DNA from: Sphaerisporangium sp040685555
GTDB taxonomy: Bacteria > Actinomycetota > Actinomycetes > Streptosporangiales > Streptosporangiaceae
DNA: 64,000 nt
Direction of reading: 5' to 3'
NCBI RefSeq assembly: GCF_040685555.1
Contig: NZ_JBFBIK010000005.1
Coordinates: 69,881-133,880 of the forward strand
A program made the translations under genes and the position numbers. How positions within the stretch are numbered: the first letter of the stretch is position 1; the number at the start of each line of letters is the position of its first letter. Shown one piece after another: positions 18,771-26,783 of this stretch. The notes beneath the pieces are model-generated. The model was not told where the DNA came from and ran no database searches. It saw only the letters and a program-made list of their open reading frames with translations.

Positions 18771-18839
18771 CGGCGAAAACGCCGTTCTACCCTGTACGTC
18801 CGGATCGCGAAGTACAGGCGACGCACGGGTGCGTACCCG
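18771..18839 (-). promoter_or_regulatory. Cluster of three hairpins between gluA and gluB
   Basis: In the 136-bp gap after gluA, three inverted repeats follow in the RNA: CGGGT/ACCCG (18826-18839), CCTGTAC/GTACAGG (arms 18791-18797 and 18812-18818) and CGGCG-AAAA-CGCCG (18771-18784). None is followed by a T run. Stem-loops at this position in uptake operons often protect the upstream end of the binding-protein mRNA or stop part of the transcripts. The structure is seen; the role is inferred. Confidence 0.4.
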
Positions 18840-18849
18840 GGCATGCTGA

Positions 18850-19605
18850 TCAGTGCGTGAGGATCTTGGACAGGAAGTCCTTCGCCCTGTCGGTGCGGGC
18901 GTTGGTGAAGAACTCGTCGGGGGTGTTCTCCTCGACGATCTGGCCCTCGGACATGAACACGACACGGTTGGCCGCCCGGCGGGCGAAGCCCATCTCGTGG
19001 GTGACGACCACCATGGTCATGCCGTCTCGCGCGAGACCGATCATGACGTCGAGCACCTCCTGGACCATCTCGGGGTCCAGCGCCGAGGTCGGCTCGTCAA
19101 AGAGGATCATCTTCGGGTCCATCGCCAGGGCGCGGGCGATGGCCGTGCGTTGCTGCTGGCCTCCGGACAGCTGGGCGGGATACTTCCCCGCCTGGCTGTC
19201 GATGCCCACGCGTTCGAGCAGCTCCATGCCCCGTTTCTCGGCCTGCTCGCGAGGGATGCCCCGTACCTTCACCGGCCCCAGCGTGACGTTCTCAAGGATC
19301 GTCTTGTGGGCGAAGAGGTTGAAGGACTGGAACACCATCCCCACGTCCGACCTGAGCCTGGCCAGTGCCTTCCCCTCGGCGGGAAGCGGCTTCCCGTCGA
19401 AGGTGATCGTGCCGGAGTCGATGGTCTCCAGCCGGTTGATGGCACGGCACAGCGTCGACTTACCGCCCCCGGAAGGGCCGATCACCACGACGACCTCGCC
19501 CCGGGAGACCGTCAGATTGATGTCCTTCAGTACATGAAGGGCACCGAAGTTCTTGTTGACGTTCTCGACCCTGACGAGAGGAGTCGCGTCCCCGTTCTCC
19601 GTCAT
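18850..19605 (-). CDS. gluA: Glutamate-type ABC transporter ATPase GluA
   Basis: A 251-residue ABC ATPase of the polar amino-acid class, with Walker A GPSGGGKST, Q-loop MVFQSFNLF, signature LSGGQQQR, Walker B ILFDEPTSALD and the switch His in VVTHEMGFA. ATG 19605 is preferred to ATG 19614 because a TACGTT -10 element ends 7 nt before it, which would make the message leaderless. It is the first gene of the operon gluA-gluB-gluC-gluD-second binding protein-S9 peptidase. Confidence 0.95.
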   Translation of the reverse strand: MTENGDATPLVRVENVNKNFGALHVLKDINLTVSRGEVVVVIGPSGGGKSTLCRAINRLETIDSGTITFDGKPLPAEGKALARLRSDVGMVFQSFNLFAHKTILENVTLGPVKVRGIPREQAEKRGMELLERVGIDSQAGKYPAQLSGGQQQRTAIARALAMDPKMILFDEPTSALDPEMVQEVLDVMIGLARDGMTMVVVTHEMGFARRAANRVVFMSEGQIVEENTPDEFFTNARTDRAKDFLSKILTH

Positions 19606-19612
19606 GTTGCAC

Positions 19613-19618
19613 AACGTA
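19613..19618 (-). promoter_or_regulatory. -10 element of a predicted leaderless gluA promoter
   Basis: TACGTT (TANNNT) with 7 nt between it and ATG 19605, so transcription should begin at or next to the start codon. No strong -35 is seen, as is common for leaderless actinobacterial promoters. Confidence 0.45.
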
Positions 19619-19806
19619 GGTGGTCAAGGCCACCGGTCACTAACCAGGTGGTACCGATCGCATCACGGCCTGGTCACGGAGCGGAGCCGTGTGGGCGGCT
19701 GAGTGTGGTCGTGACGCACCGTGATCACCCCTGGAACGTTGCAGGAGGCCCGTGCGGAACGCGGCGTGCGACGACCCCGCCGGAGCACCTACCCTTGTTG
19801 GTTGAG

Positions 19807-21309
19807 ATGACTGTCACCGAGGAGCGCGCCCGCACCTACGAAGTCCGCACGTACGGGTGCCAGATGAACGTCCACGATTCCGAGCGGCTCTCGGGCCTGC
19901 TGGAAGGCGCTGGGTACGTCCGGGCGGACGACGGCGACACGGCCGACGTGGTCGTGTTCAACACCTGTGCCGTCAGGGAGAACGCCGACAACAGGTTGTA
20001 CGGCAACCTCGGCCACCTGCGCCCGGCGAAGATGAGCAACCCCGGCATGCAGATCGCCGTGGGCGGCTGCCTCGCGCAGAAGGACCAGGGCGAGATCGTC
20101 CGCAAGGCCCCCTGGGTCGACGTGGTCTTCGGCACGCACAACATCGGCTCGCTCCCCGTCCTCCTTGAGCGCGCGCGCATCGCGCAGGAGGCCCAGGTCG
20201 AGATCAAGGAGTCGCTGGAGGTCTTCCCGAGCACGCTGCCGACCAAGCGCGAGTCGCCGTACGCGGCGTGGGTGTCGGTCTCGGTCGGGTGCAACAACAC
20301 CTGCACGTTCTGCATCGTCCCGGCGCTGCGCGGCAAGGAGAAGGACCGCCGTCCCGGCGACGTGCTGAGCGAGGTCCGCTCGCTGGTCGACCTCGGCGTC
20401 CTTGAGGTCACGCTCCTCGGGCAGAACGTCAACACCTACGGCGTGGAGTTCGGCGACCGGTTGGCGTTCGGCAAGCTGCTGCGCGCCTGTGGCGATATCT
20501 CCGGGCTTGAGCGGGTGCGCTTCACCTCGCCGCACCCGGCGGCCTTCACCGACGACGTCATCGCCGCCATGGCCGAGACGCCGAACGTCATGCACCAGCT
20601 TCACATGCCCCTGCAGTCGGGCTCCGACCGTGTGCTGAAGGCCATGCGCCGCTCCTACCGGGCCGAGCGCTACCTCGGCATCATCGAGCGGGTGCGCGCC
20701 GCCATGCCCGACGCCGCCATCTCCACCGACATCATCGTCGGCTTCCCCGGCGAGACCGAGGAGGACTTCCAGGCCACGCTCGACGTCGTCCGGGAGTCCC
20801 GCTTCGCCAACGCCTTCACCTTCCAGTACTCCATCCGTCCGGGCACCCCGGCCGCGACCATGGACGACCAGGTGCCCAAGGAGGTCGTCCAGGAGCGTTA
20901 CGAGCGCCTGGTCGACCTGCAGACCGGCATCTCCTGGGCCGAGAACAAGGCACAGGTGGGCCGCAGGCTCGAAGTCCTGGTCGCCGAGGGTGAAGGGCGC
21001 AAGGACGGGGCGACCCATCGCATGTCCGGCCGCGCCCCCGACAACCGCCTGGTCCATTTCGTTCCGGCACTGCGCGATGACCTCCCTGGTGGTGACGTGC
21101 CGAGGTCGGGCGACATGGTGACCGTCGAGGTCACCTACGCCGCTCCGCACCATCTCGTCGCCGACGGCCCCGCTCTGGCGCTGCGCCGCACCCGCGCGGG
21201 TGACGCGTGGGAGGCTCGGGAGAGCGCCGCCTGCGGCACCGGGACGAGCGCGGCCTCCGGCAAGCCGGGCGCGGTGTCGCTCGGCATGCCGGCCCTCCGG
21301 CGTTCCTGA
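19807..21309 (+). CDS. miaB: tRNA-2-methylthio-N6-isopentenyladenosine37 synthase MiaB
   Basis: A radical-SAM methylthiotransferase that adds the 2-methylthio group to i6A37 in tRNAs, after MiaA. The 500 residues contain the UPF0004 domain with three cluster Cys (YGCQMN, NTCAVREN and GGCLAQ), the radical-SAM motif CNNTCTFC, the LPLQSG-like MPLQSGSD segment and a C-terminal TRAM domain ending near PHHLVADG. A Ser/Gly/Ala-rich tail of about 40 residues follows. ATG 19807 is the family start; a TACCCT 11 nt upstream suggests a very short leader. miaA lies 3.6 kb downstream. Confidence 0.95.
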   Translation: MTVTEERARTYEVRTYGCQMNVHDSERLSGLLEGAGYVRADDGDTADVVVFNTCAVRENADNRLYGNLGHLRPAKMSNPGMQIAVGGCLAQKDQGEIVRKAPWVDVVFGTHNIGSLPVLLERARIAQEAQVEIKESLEVFPSTLPTKRESPYAAWVSVSVGCNNTCTFCIVPALRGKEKDRRPGDVLSEVRSLVDLGVLEVTLLGQNVNTYGVEFGDRLAFGKLLRACGDISGLERVRFTSPHPAAFTDDVIAAMAETPNVMHQLHMPLQSGSDRVLKAMRRSYRAERYLGIIERVRAAMPDAAISTDIIVGFPGETEEDFQATLDVVRESRFANAFTFQYSIRPGTPAATMDDQVPKEVVQERYERLVDLQTGISWAENKAQVGRRLEVLVAEGEGRKDGATHRMSGRAPDNRLVHFVPALRDDLPGGDVPRSGDMVTVEVTYAAPHHLVADGPALALRRTRAGDAWEARESAACGTGTSAASGKPGAVSLGMPALRRS

Positions 21310-21396
21310 TCCACGTCCGCTCCTCCGGCCTTCCCCGGCCACGTCATGCCGGTCCTGCCTGTCCGCCTGGGTGTACGGCCGCAGGGGCTCGCCGGT

Positions 21397-22155
21397 TCAC
21401 TTCGTACCGGTGTGCCCGCTGAGCAACCGGTCGCAGTAGTCGCGGCGGAAGTCCGTGAACGTCGCGCAGGGGTTCGGCACCTGGCGCGGCCGTTCGGCCT
21501 CGGTCCGCCGCGGCGACTCGGACGGCCGTGGCGGCTGGGGCGGCTGGGGCTGGGGCGGTGACCGGCGGGGACGGGGCTCGGGGGTCGTCGCGGGCGGCTC
21601 CGGCCGGTCCGGCGGCGTTTCCATCCCGGCCGGGGGGCCTTCCCGCCGGTCAGGGGCCGGAGGGGCGATCGGCCGGTTCCCGCCGGTCTCGCCCGGTGAC
21701 CGGCCGCGCCCGTAGGCGTCACCCCACCCGGCCTCGTGGCCTCCCAGTCCGGCCTCGCGTCCTTTCCGCGCGGCCTTGGACGGCGCGCTCGCCGCGTACG
21801 AGCCGTCGGGCGCCTCCGACCGCTCGCCGGGGGAGCCGCCGCCCGGGGGAGCGGGGACGAGCCCCGTCCACAGGCGCTCGGGTGATCCGATTCGCCCGGA
21901 AATAGTGGCAAGAGTCGAATTTTTTGTGTGTTCGAATACTTGGCTTGCTCCGGGGCCGGGCACGGCCGCAGGGCGGGCGGCCGACGGGCCGGTGGGAGGC
22001 GAGATCGCGGACGCCGGATCCGTCGTGGACGGCGTCGATCCGGGTGTCGTTGGAGCGGTACCAAGGGTGATCCCCAGCCCCACGATGGCGAAGACCGCGG
22101 TCACGCCGCTGACGGTGGCCACTGTTCGAATTGAGATCGGTCCAAGTGATGACAA
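21397..22155 (-). CDS. Membrane-anchored Pro-rich protein of unknown function
   Basis: A 252-residue protein with one N-terminal membrane segment (VATVSGVTAVFAIVGLGITLG, residues about 12-32), then some 190 residues of low-complexity Pro/Gly/Arg/Ser sequence, and a small ordered C-terminal module NPCATFTDFRRDYCDRLLSG with two Cys. This architecture suggests an extracytoplasmic stalk with a disulphide-locked end. TTG 22155 is proposed because GGAAG lies 9 nt upstream and the sequence beyond is AT-rich; the frame is open to an ATG at 22263 that would almost touch the divergent gene. No function is claimed. Confidence 0.55.
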   Translation of the reverse strand: MSSLGPISIRTVATVSGVTAVFAIVGLGITLGTAPTTPGSTPSTTDPASAISPPTGPSAARPAAVPGPGASQVFEHTKNSTLATISGRIGSPERLWTGLVPAPPGGGSPGERSEAPDGSYAASAPSKAARKGREAGLGGHEAGWGDAYGRGRSPGETGGNRPIAPPAPDRREGPPAGMETPPDRPEPPATTPEPRPRRSPPQPQPPQPPRPSESPRRTEAERPRQVPNPCATFTDFRRDYCDRLLSGHTGTK

Positions 22156-22268
22156 GTCGTGATTCTTCCGTGATTGAGGTGCGGTAATTCGTTCTATGGG
22201 GCTAGTGTGACCACCGCCCGCGGAAGCCGGAGCGCTTTCCCCCCGATAGGCCGCAGGAGTCACCTAAT

Positions 22269-23480
22269 ATGGATCGGCACGACCGTCCGTCGCCGGGCCG
22301 CTACGACGAGTCCAGCTCTCATCTCCCCACCGAATACCTCGCATCCGAGCCGCCCTCCCCCTCGGGCTCGCGCAAACGGACCCTCGTGATCAGCACGGCC
22401 GCCGCCGTGCTGGCGGCAGCCGTCACCGCCGGAGGGGTCATCACCCTCACGAACCGCACCGCCTCCACCAGCGATGCCGGCAACGTGAGCCGGCAGTCGT
22501 CCGAGAACGGGACGAGCTCAAACCAGGCGGCGGAGGACGCCGCGTCCGACCCGGGCGACGTCTCCTCCGACCCCAACGACGCCTCCGGCGGGAGCGCGGG
22601 TTCGCCGGGCTCCCACGGGTCCGGCGGATCGACCGGGTCCTCCGGTTCTTCAGGCTCCTCTGGTCAGCAGGCCGATGACCCCGGCTCCCCGGTCGGGCAG
22701 ACCGCGGCGCCCATCACCAACGACCAGAGCGCGAAGAACAAGAAGAACACCGCAACGGACACCACCGGCACCGAGGGCCAGGGCGTGGGTCCCGACGGCC
22801 CGGCCGGCTACGTCGAGCCGTACCCCCAGCAGCCGGGCAGGTTCTCCGGCCTCGGCCCCGACTTCTTCAAGGACCTCGGCCCGATCACCATGCCGTCGTA
22901 CACGCCCACGGCCAAGCCGTCGGCGACGCCCACGGCGAAGCCGAGCACGAAGCCGTCGGCCACGCCGAGCACGAAGCCGTCGGCCACGCCGAGCGCCAAG
23001 CCGTCGGCCACGCCGACGGCGAAGCCGAGCGCCAAGCCGACGCCCAAACCGTCGAAGCCGGCGCCGAGCCCCTCCTCGACCGGCAAGGCGTCGACCGTCG
23101 TCGCCGCCGAGGACGAGGTGGCGCGCCTGACCAACGTCGCCAGGCAGGAGCAGGGCTGCGGCCCGCTGCGCATCGACGAGCGCCTACGCAAGGCCGCTCG
23201 CGGCCACTCCGACGACATGGCGGCCAAGGGGTACTTCGACCACACCTCGGCCGACGGCCGTTCCCCGTGGGACCGGATCAAGGCCGCCGGCTACAACTCG
23301 TCGATGTTCGCCGAGAACATCGCACGCGGCCAGGCCACCCCGGACGCGGTCGTGAAGGGCTGGCTGAACAGCCCCGGGCACCGCGCGAACATCATGAACT
23401 GCAAGCTCAAGGCCATCGGTGTCGGCGTCCACTTCGGTAGCGGCGGCCCCTGGTGGACCCAGGACTTCGGTTCCGACTGA
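22269..23480 (+). CDS. Secreted CAP-domain (SCP-like) protein
   Basis: 403 residues: a short cytosolic start, a membrane/signal helix (VISTAAAVLAAAVTAGGVITL, about residues 37-57), a Ser/Gly-rich linker, a KPSATP/KPSTKP repeat region (about 215-265), and a C-terminal CAP domain with VARLTNVARQEQGCGPL, the YFDHTSADGRSPWDRI segment, AENIARGQ and WLNSPGHRANIMN. CAP domains act outside the cell, often in wall contact; no enzymatic role is assigned. ATG 22269 follows GCAGGAG. The repeat is probably a wall-spanning stalk. Confidence 0.92.
   Translation: MDRHDRPSPGRYDESSSHLPTEYLASEPPSPSGSRKRTLVISTAAAVLAAAVTAGGVITLTNRTASTSDAGNVSRQSSENGTSSNQAAEDAASDPGDVSSDPNDASGGSAGSPGSHGSGGSTGSSGSSGSSGQQADDPGSPVGQTAAPITNDQSAKNKKNTATDTTGTEGQGVGPDGPAGYVEPYPQQPGRFSGLGPDFFKDLGPITMPSYTPTAKPSATPTAKPSTKPSATPSTKPSATPSAKPSATPTAKPSAKPTPKPSKPAPSPSSTGKASTVVAAEDEVARLTNVARQEQGCGPLRIDERLRKAARGHSDDMAAKGYFDHTSADGRSPWDRIKAAGYNSSMFAENIARGQATPDAVVKGWLNSPGHRANIMNCKLKAIGVGVHFGSGGPWWTQDFGSD
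22901..23058 (+). repeat. In-frame tandem repeat encoding KPSATP/KPSTKP units
   Basis: Degenerate 12- to 24-bp units of the type acgcc[c/g]a[c/g]g[g/c]caagccgtcggc encode Lys-Pro-Ser/Thr-Ala/Lys-Thr-Pro. All lie in frame inside the CAP-domain gene. Such units change number by slippage, so length may vary between strains. Confidence 0.8.
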
Positions 23481-23554
23481 TCCGGACGATTCTGCCGACA
23501 GGCCGCCCTCCCCTCGGGGAGGGCGGCCTGGTCCGGGTGGCGGGCGGGTGGGGT

Positions 23555-23560
23555 TAGCCT
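23555..23560 (+). promoter_or_regulatory. -10 element of a predicted leaderless promoter
   Basis: TAGCCT ends 6 nt before GTG 23567, placing the transcription start on the start codon itself. There is no ribosome site between them. Confidence 0.5.
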
Positions 23561-23566
23561 GATCTT

Positions 23567-24289
23567 GTGCTCGTCGCCGCGGCCGTCTGCCCGCATCCTC
23601 CGCTGATCGTCCCCGAGATCGCGGGAGCGGCGGCACCGGAGCTCGACGACCTTCGCGACGCCTGCGCGTCCGCGATCCGGTCGCTGGCCGCGTCCCGGCC
23701 GGACACGCTGATCGTGGTCGGCGACGCGGGCACCACACGCTCGTACGAGCCCGGCGCCGGCGGGAGCCTCGCCCCGTGGGGCGCCGGCGTCCGCGTGGGC
23801 TCGGGCGGCCCGGTACTCCCGCTCTCCCTGACCATCGGCCGCCTGCTCCTTGATCTCGCCGGGTCCGGGCCGGTTTCCGGGTACGAGGCGATCGCCTCCG
23901 ACGCCCCGGCCGAGGCGTGCCGGCGGCTCGGCGTGGCGCTGGCGGATCGAGGGCGGCGGGTCGCGCTGCTGGTCATGGGCGACGGCTCCGCCAGGCTCAC
24001 GGTGCGCTCGCCCGGCTACTTCGAGCCCGGAGCCCTTCCGTACAACGAGGCGCTCGCGCGGGCGCTCGGCGGCGCGGACGTGCCGTCGCTTGCAGCCCTC
24101 GACCCCGGGGAGGCCGCGGAGCTGTGGGTGGCGGGCCGGGCGGCCTTCCAGGTTCTCGCGGGCGCGGCCGGAGCGGATTCGGAGGGCGGGAGCGGCTTCC
24201 GCGGTGAGCTGCTCTACGACGACGCCCCCTACGGCGTCGGCTACCTCGTGGCCCGGTGGACCCCGCGCGGCCCGCGCTCCCAGCCGTGA
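23567..24289 (+). CDS. Class III extradiol dioxygenase subunit B-like protein
   Basis: A 240-residue protein of the LigB-like fold, conserved in actinomycetes just upstream of miaA. It starts MLVAAAVCPHPPLIVPEI, whose His in CPHPP corresponds to a metal ligand of class III dioxygenases. The central LLVMGDGSARL strand and the closing LLYDDAPYGVGYLVARW are typical. Real dioxygenase activity is doubtful and no substrate is known. The GTG start is fixed by the -10 element just upstream. Confidence 0.8.
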   Translation: MLVAAAVCPHPPLIVPEIAGAAAPELDDLRDACASAIRSLAASRPDTLIVVGDAGTTRSYEPGAGGSLAPWGAGVRVGSGGPVLPLSLTIGRLLLDLAGSGPVSGYEAIASDAPAEACRRLGVALADRGRRVALLVMGDGSARLTVRSPGYFEPGALPYNEALARALGGADVPSLAALDPGEAAELWVAGRAAFQVLAGAAGADSEGGSGFRGELLYDDAPYGVGYLVARWTPRGPRSQP

Positions 24290-24400
24290 GCGGACGGCCT
24301 TGGGGGATCGGGATGGGAGCACGCCCGGCTGTGGTTACGGTGGGAGGACGGGTGCGGCGCTCGCCGCACCGACGACTAGCGCGCGGATGGACATGATCGG

Positions 24401-24928
24401 ATGGTAGACGTCGCCTTCGGCAGCGTGCCGACACCGCTCGGCGACGTGCTGGCGGCCGTCACCCCGGATGGGGTGGTGGCCACGGGATTCCGGGACGGCG
24501 ACGCCGCCCGGCGAAAGCTGCTCGGCCGTCTCGGCGTGCCCGGCGTGGACGATCCCGCCCGTACGGCTCACGCCCGGGATGAGCTGGCCGCCTACTTCGC
24601 CGGCGAGCTGCGCGAGTTCACGGTGCCGGTCGACTGGCGCCTGGCGTCCACGCTGCAACGGCGGGTGCTCGGCACGCTGTACGAGAAGATCCCGTACGGC
24701 AGGGTGACGACCTACGGCGAGCTGGCCGAGAGCAGCGGCTCAGGCGTCCCCGCCCGTGCCATCGGGTCGATCATGGGCAGCAACCCCGTTCCGATCATCG
24801 TCCCGTGCCATCGCGTCGTCGCGGGGAACGGGCTCGGCGGGTTCAGCGGCGGCGACGGGGTCGACTCCAAGCGCTGGCTGCTCACCCTTGAGGGCTACCT
24901 GCCGCCGACCCTCGACTGGGAGCTGTAG
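24401..24928 (+). CDS. ogt: Methylated-DNA--protein-cysteine methyltransferase
   Basis: This protein removes alkyl groups from O6-methylguanine by suicide transfer to its own Cys. At 175 residues it carries the active-site IIVPCHRVV, the helix-turn-helix region IPYGRVTTYGELAESSG with the following RAIGSIMGSNP, and a C-terminal SKRWLLTLEG. The N-terminal domain is short, as in Ogt-type enzymes. Its stop overlaps the miaA start by one base, so it is translationally coupled to miaA. Confidence 0.93.
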   Translation: MVDVAFGSVPTPLGDVLAAVTPDGVVATGFRDGDAARRKLLGRLGVPGVDDPARTAHARDELAAYFAGELREFTVPVDWRLASTLQRRVLGTLYEKIPYGRVTTYGELAESSGSGVPARAIGSIMGSNPVPIIVPCHRVVAGNGLGGFSGGDGVDSKRWLLTLEGYLPPTLDWEL

Positions 24929-25854
24929 TGGAGCGCACCGACGGCCGGCCGCCGGTCGTCGCCGTCGTCGGGCCGACCGCCGCGGGCAAGTCAGATCTCG
25001 CCGTGGACCTCGCGCTCCGCCTCGGAGGCGAGGCCGTCAACGCCGACTCCATGCAGCTCTACCGGGGCATGGACATCGGCACGGCCAAGCTCTCGCCCGC
25101 CGAGCGCCGTGGCGTCCCCCACCACCTGCTGGACGTCTGGGACATGACCGAGACGGCGAGCGTGGCCGAGTACCAGCGGATGGCCCGCCCCCTGATCGAC
25201 GACATGCGCGCCAGGGGAGCGGTGCCGATCCTGGTGGGCGGTTCCGGCCTCTACATCCGCGCGGCCCTGGACAACCTGGAGTTCCCCGGGACGGACCCGG
25301 CGATCCGGGCCAGGCTGGAGGCCGAGCTGGACACCGCCGGTCCCGAGGCGCTCCACCAGCGCCTCAAGGAGCTCGATCCGGTGGCGGCAGAGGCCGTTCT
25401 GGCGAGCAACGGCCGCCGCATCGTGCGTGCCCTGGAGGTGATCGAGCTCTCCGGGCGGCCGTTCTCGGCCACGATGCCGTCCTACGACGCCGTCTACGAC
25501 AGCGTGCAGATCGGCGTCCAGGTGCCGAGGCCCCTGCTCGACGAGCGCATCGCCATCCGGGTCGACCGCATGTGGGAGGCCGGGTTCGTCGAGGAGGTGA
25601 GGGTCCTCGCCGGTCGCGGGCTCGCGAGCGGCCGCACGGCGGGCAGGGCGCTCGGCTACGCCCAGGTGCTGCGCTTCCTCGCGGGGGAGTGGACCGAGCA
25701 CCAGGCCCGGGAGGAGACCGTCAGGGCGACCCGCCGGTTCGCCCGGCGCCAGGAGTCGTGGTTCCGGCGCGACCCCAGGGTGAGGTGGCTGTCCTTCGAC
25801 GCCCCCGACCTGCTCGAACAGGCCTTGGCGCTGGTCGCGGGTAAGATTCGGTGA
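24928..25854 (+). CDS. miaA: tRNA dimethylallyltransferase MiaA
   Basis: MiaA transfers dimethylallyl from DMAPP to A37 of tRNAs reading U-starting codons; MiaB later thiomethylates the product. The 308 residues begin with the P-loop VGPTAAGKSDLA, then NADSMQLYRGMDIGTAK, LVGGSGLYIRA and RAGRALGYAQVL. The GTG at 24928 overlaps the TAG of ogt. dapF begins one base after the miaA stop. Confidence 0.96.
   Translation: MERTDGRPPVVAVVGPTAAGKSDLAVDLALRLGGEAVNADSMQLYRGMDIGTAKLSPAERRGVPHHLLDVWDMTETASVAEYQRMARPLIDDMRARGAVPILVGGSGLYIRAALDNLEFPGTDPAIRARLEAELDTAGPEALHQRLKELDPVAAEAVLASNGRRIVRALEVIELSGRPFSATMPSYDAVYDSVQIGVQVPRPLLDERIAIRVDRMWEAGFVEEVRVLAGRGLASGRTAGRALGYAQVLRFLAGEWTEHQAREETVRATRRFARRQESWFRRDPRVRWLSFDAPDLLEQALALVAGKIR
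25842..25847 (+). promoter_or_regulatory. Internal -10 element for leaderless dapF
   Basis: TAAGAT lies in the last codons of miaA with 8 nt to ATG 25856. It would let dapF be transcribed on its own without a leader, in addition to read-through from miaA. Confidence 0.45.
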
Positions 25855-25855
25855 C

Positions 25856-26701
25856 ATGCGTTTCCTAAAGGGCCACGGCACAGAGAACGACTTCGTCATC
25901 CTTCCCGACCATGACGGGAGCCTCGATCTGCCCGCGTCGCTGGTGACGGCGCTGTGCGACCGCCGCTCCGGCATCGGGGCCGACGGGGTGCTGCACGTCG
26001 TGCCCGCCGAGCTGAGCGCCGAGGCCACCGAGATCGCCGGCCGCGCCCGCGAGGCCGGCCGTGCGCACGCCGCCGACTGGTTCATGGACTACCGCAACGC
26101 CGACGGCGGCGTGGCCGAGATGTGCGGCAACGGCCTGCGGGTCTTCGCCCGCTATCTCGTGGACGCCGGGCTGGCCGACCCTGGAGAGTTCGACGTCGTC
26201 ACCCGCGCCGGAGTCCGCCGCGTGCGGCTGGCGCGCACCGGGGACGTCACCGTCGACATGGGCGCTCCGGAGGTCCTCGGCGAGAGCCTCGCCACCGTCG
26301 GCGCCGCCGAGTACGCCGGGCTCGTCGTCGACATGGGCAACCCCCACCTGGCCTGCGTGACCGGCGACCCGGTGACCCAGCTCGACCTGACCGCGCAGCC
26401 CGGCTTCGACCCCGCCGTGTTCCCCCACGGCGTCAACATCGAGCTGCTCAACCTCGTGGGGGAGCGCCGGGTCGTGATGCGCGTGTACGAGCGCGGTTGC
26501 GGCGAGACCCGGTCCTGCGGCACGGGCACGGCGGCGGCGGCGGTGGCGGCGGCGCATTTCGCGGGAGAGTCCACGGGCACCTGGACCGTCGAGGTGCCCG
26601 GAGGCATCCTCTCGGTCACCCTCGACGGGCGCACGAGCCATCTGACCGGCCCGGCGGTCCTCGTCGCCTCCGGAGACCTCCCCGCCATCGCGCTCAACTG
26701 A
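25856..26701 (+). CDS. dapF: Diaminopimelate epimerase
   Basis: DapF converts LL- to meso-diaminopimelate for lysine and peptidoglycan synthesis. At 281 residues it has the first active-site Cys in EMCGNGLRVFARYL and the second in RSCGTGTAAAAVAA, and starts with the conserved FLKGHGTENDFVILPD. Position after miaA is the normal actinomycete arrangement. Confidence 0.96.
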   Translation: MRFLKGHGTENDFVILPDHDGSLDLPASLVTALCDRRSGIGADGVLHVVPAELSAEATEIAGRAREAGRAHAADWFMDYRNADGGVAEMCGNGLRVFARYLVDAGLADPGEFDVVTRAGVRRVRLARTGDVTVDMGAPEVLGESLATVGAAEYAGLVVDMGNPHLACVTGDPVTQLDLTAQPGFDPAVFPHGVNIELLNLVGERRVVMRVYERGCGETRSCGTGTAAAAVAAAHFAGESTGTWTVEVPGGILSVTLDGRTSHLTGPAVLVASGDLPAIALN

Positions 26702-26783
26702 CGGGTGCTTCCGGTCGCCCGCTTGTTCACCGCACCGCCCGCATGTTTGGGGCATGCTCTGTGAACTGGCAGACTGGCGTGCC

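Noticed and set aside
22901..23058. Intergenic minisatellite
   Set aside because: The repeats are fully in frame inside the CAP-domain gene and encode a plausible stalk.
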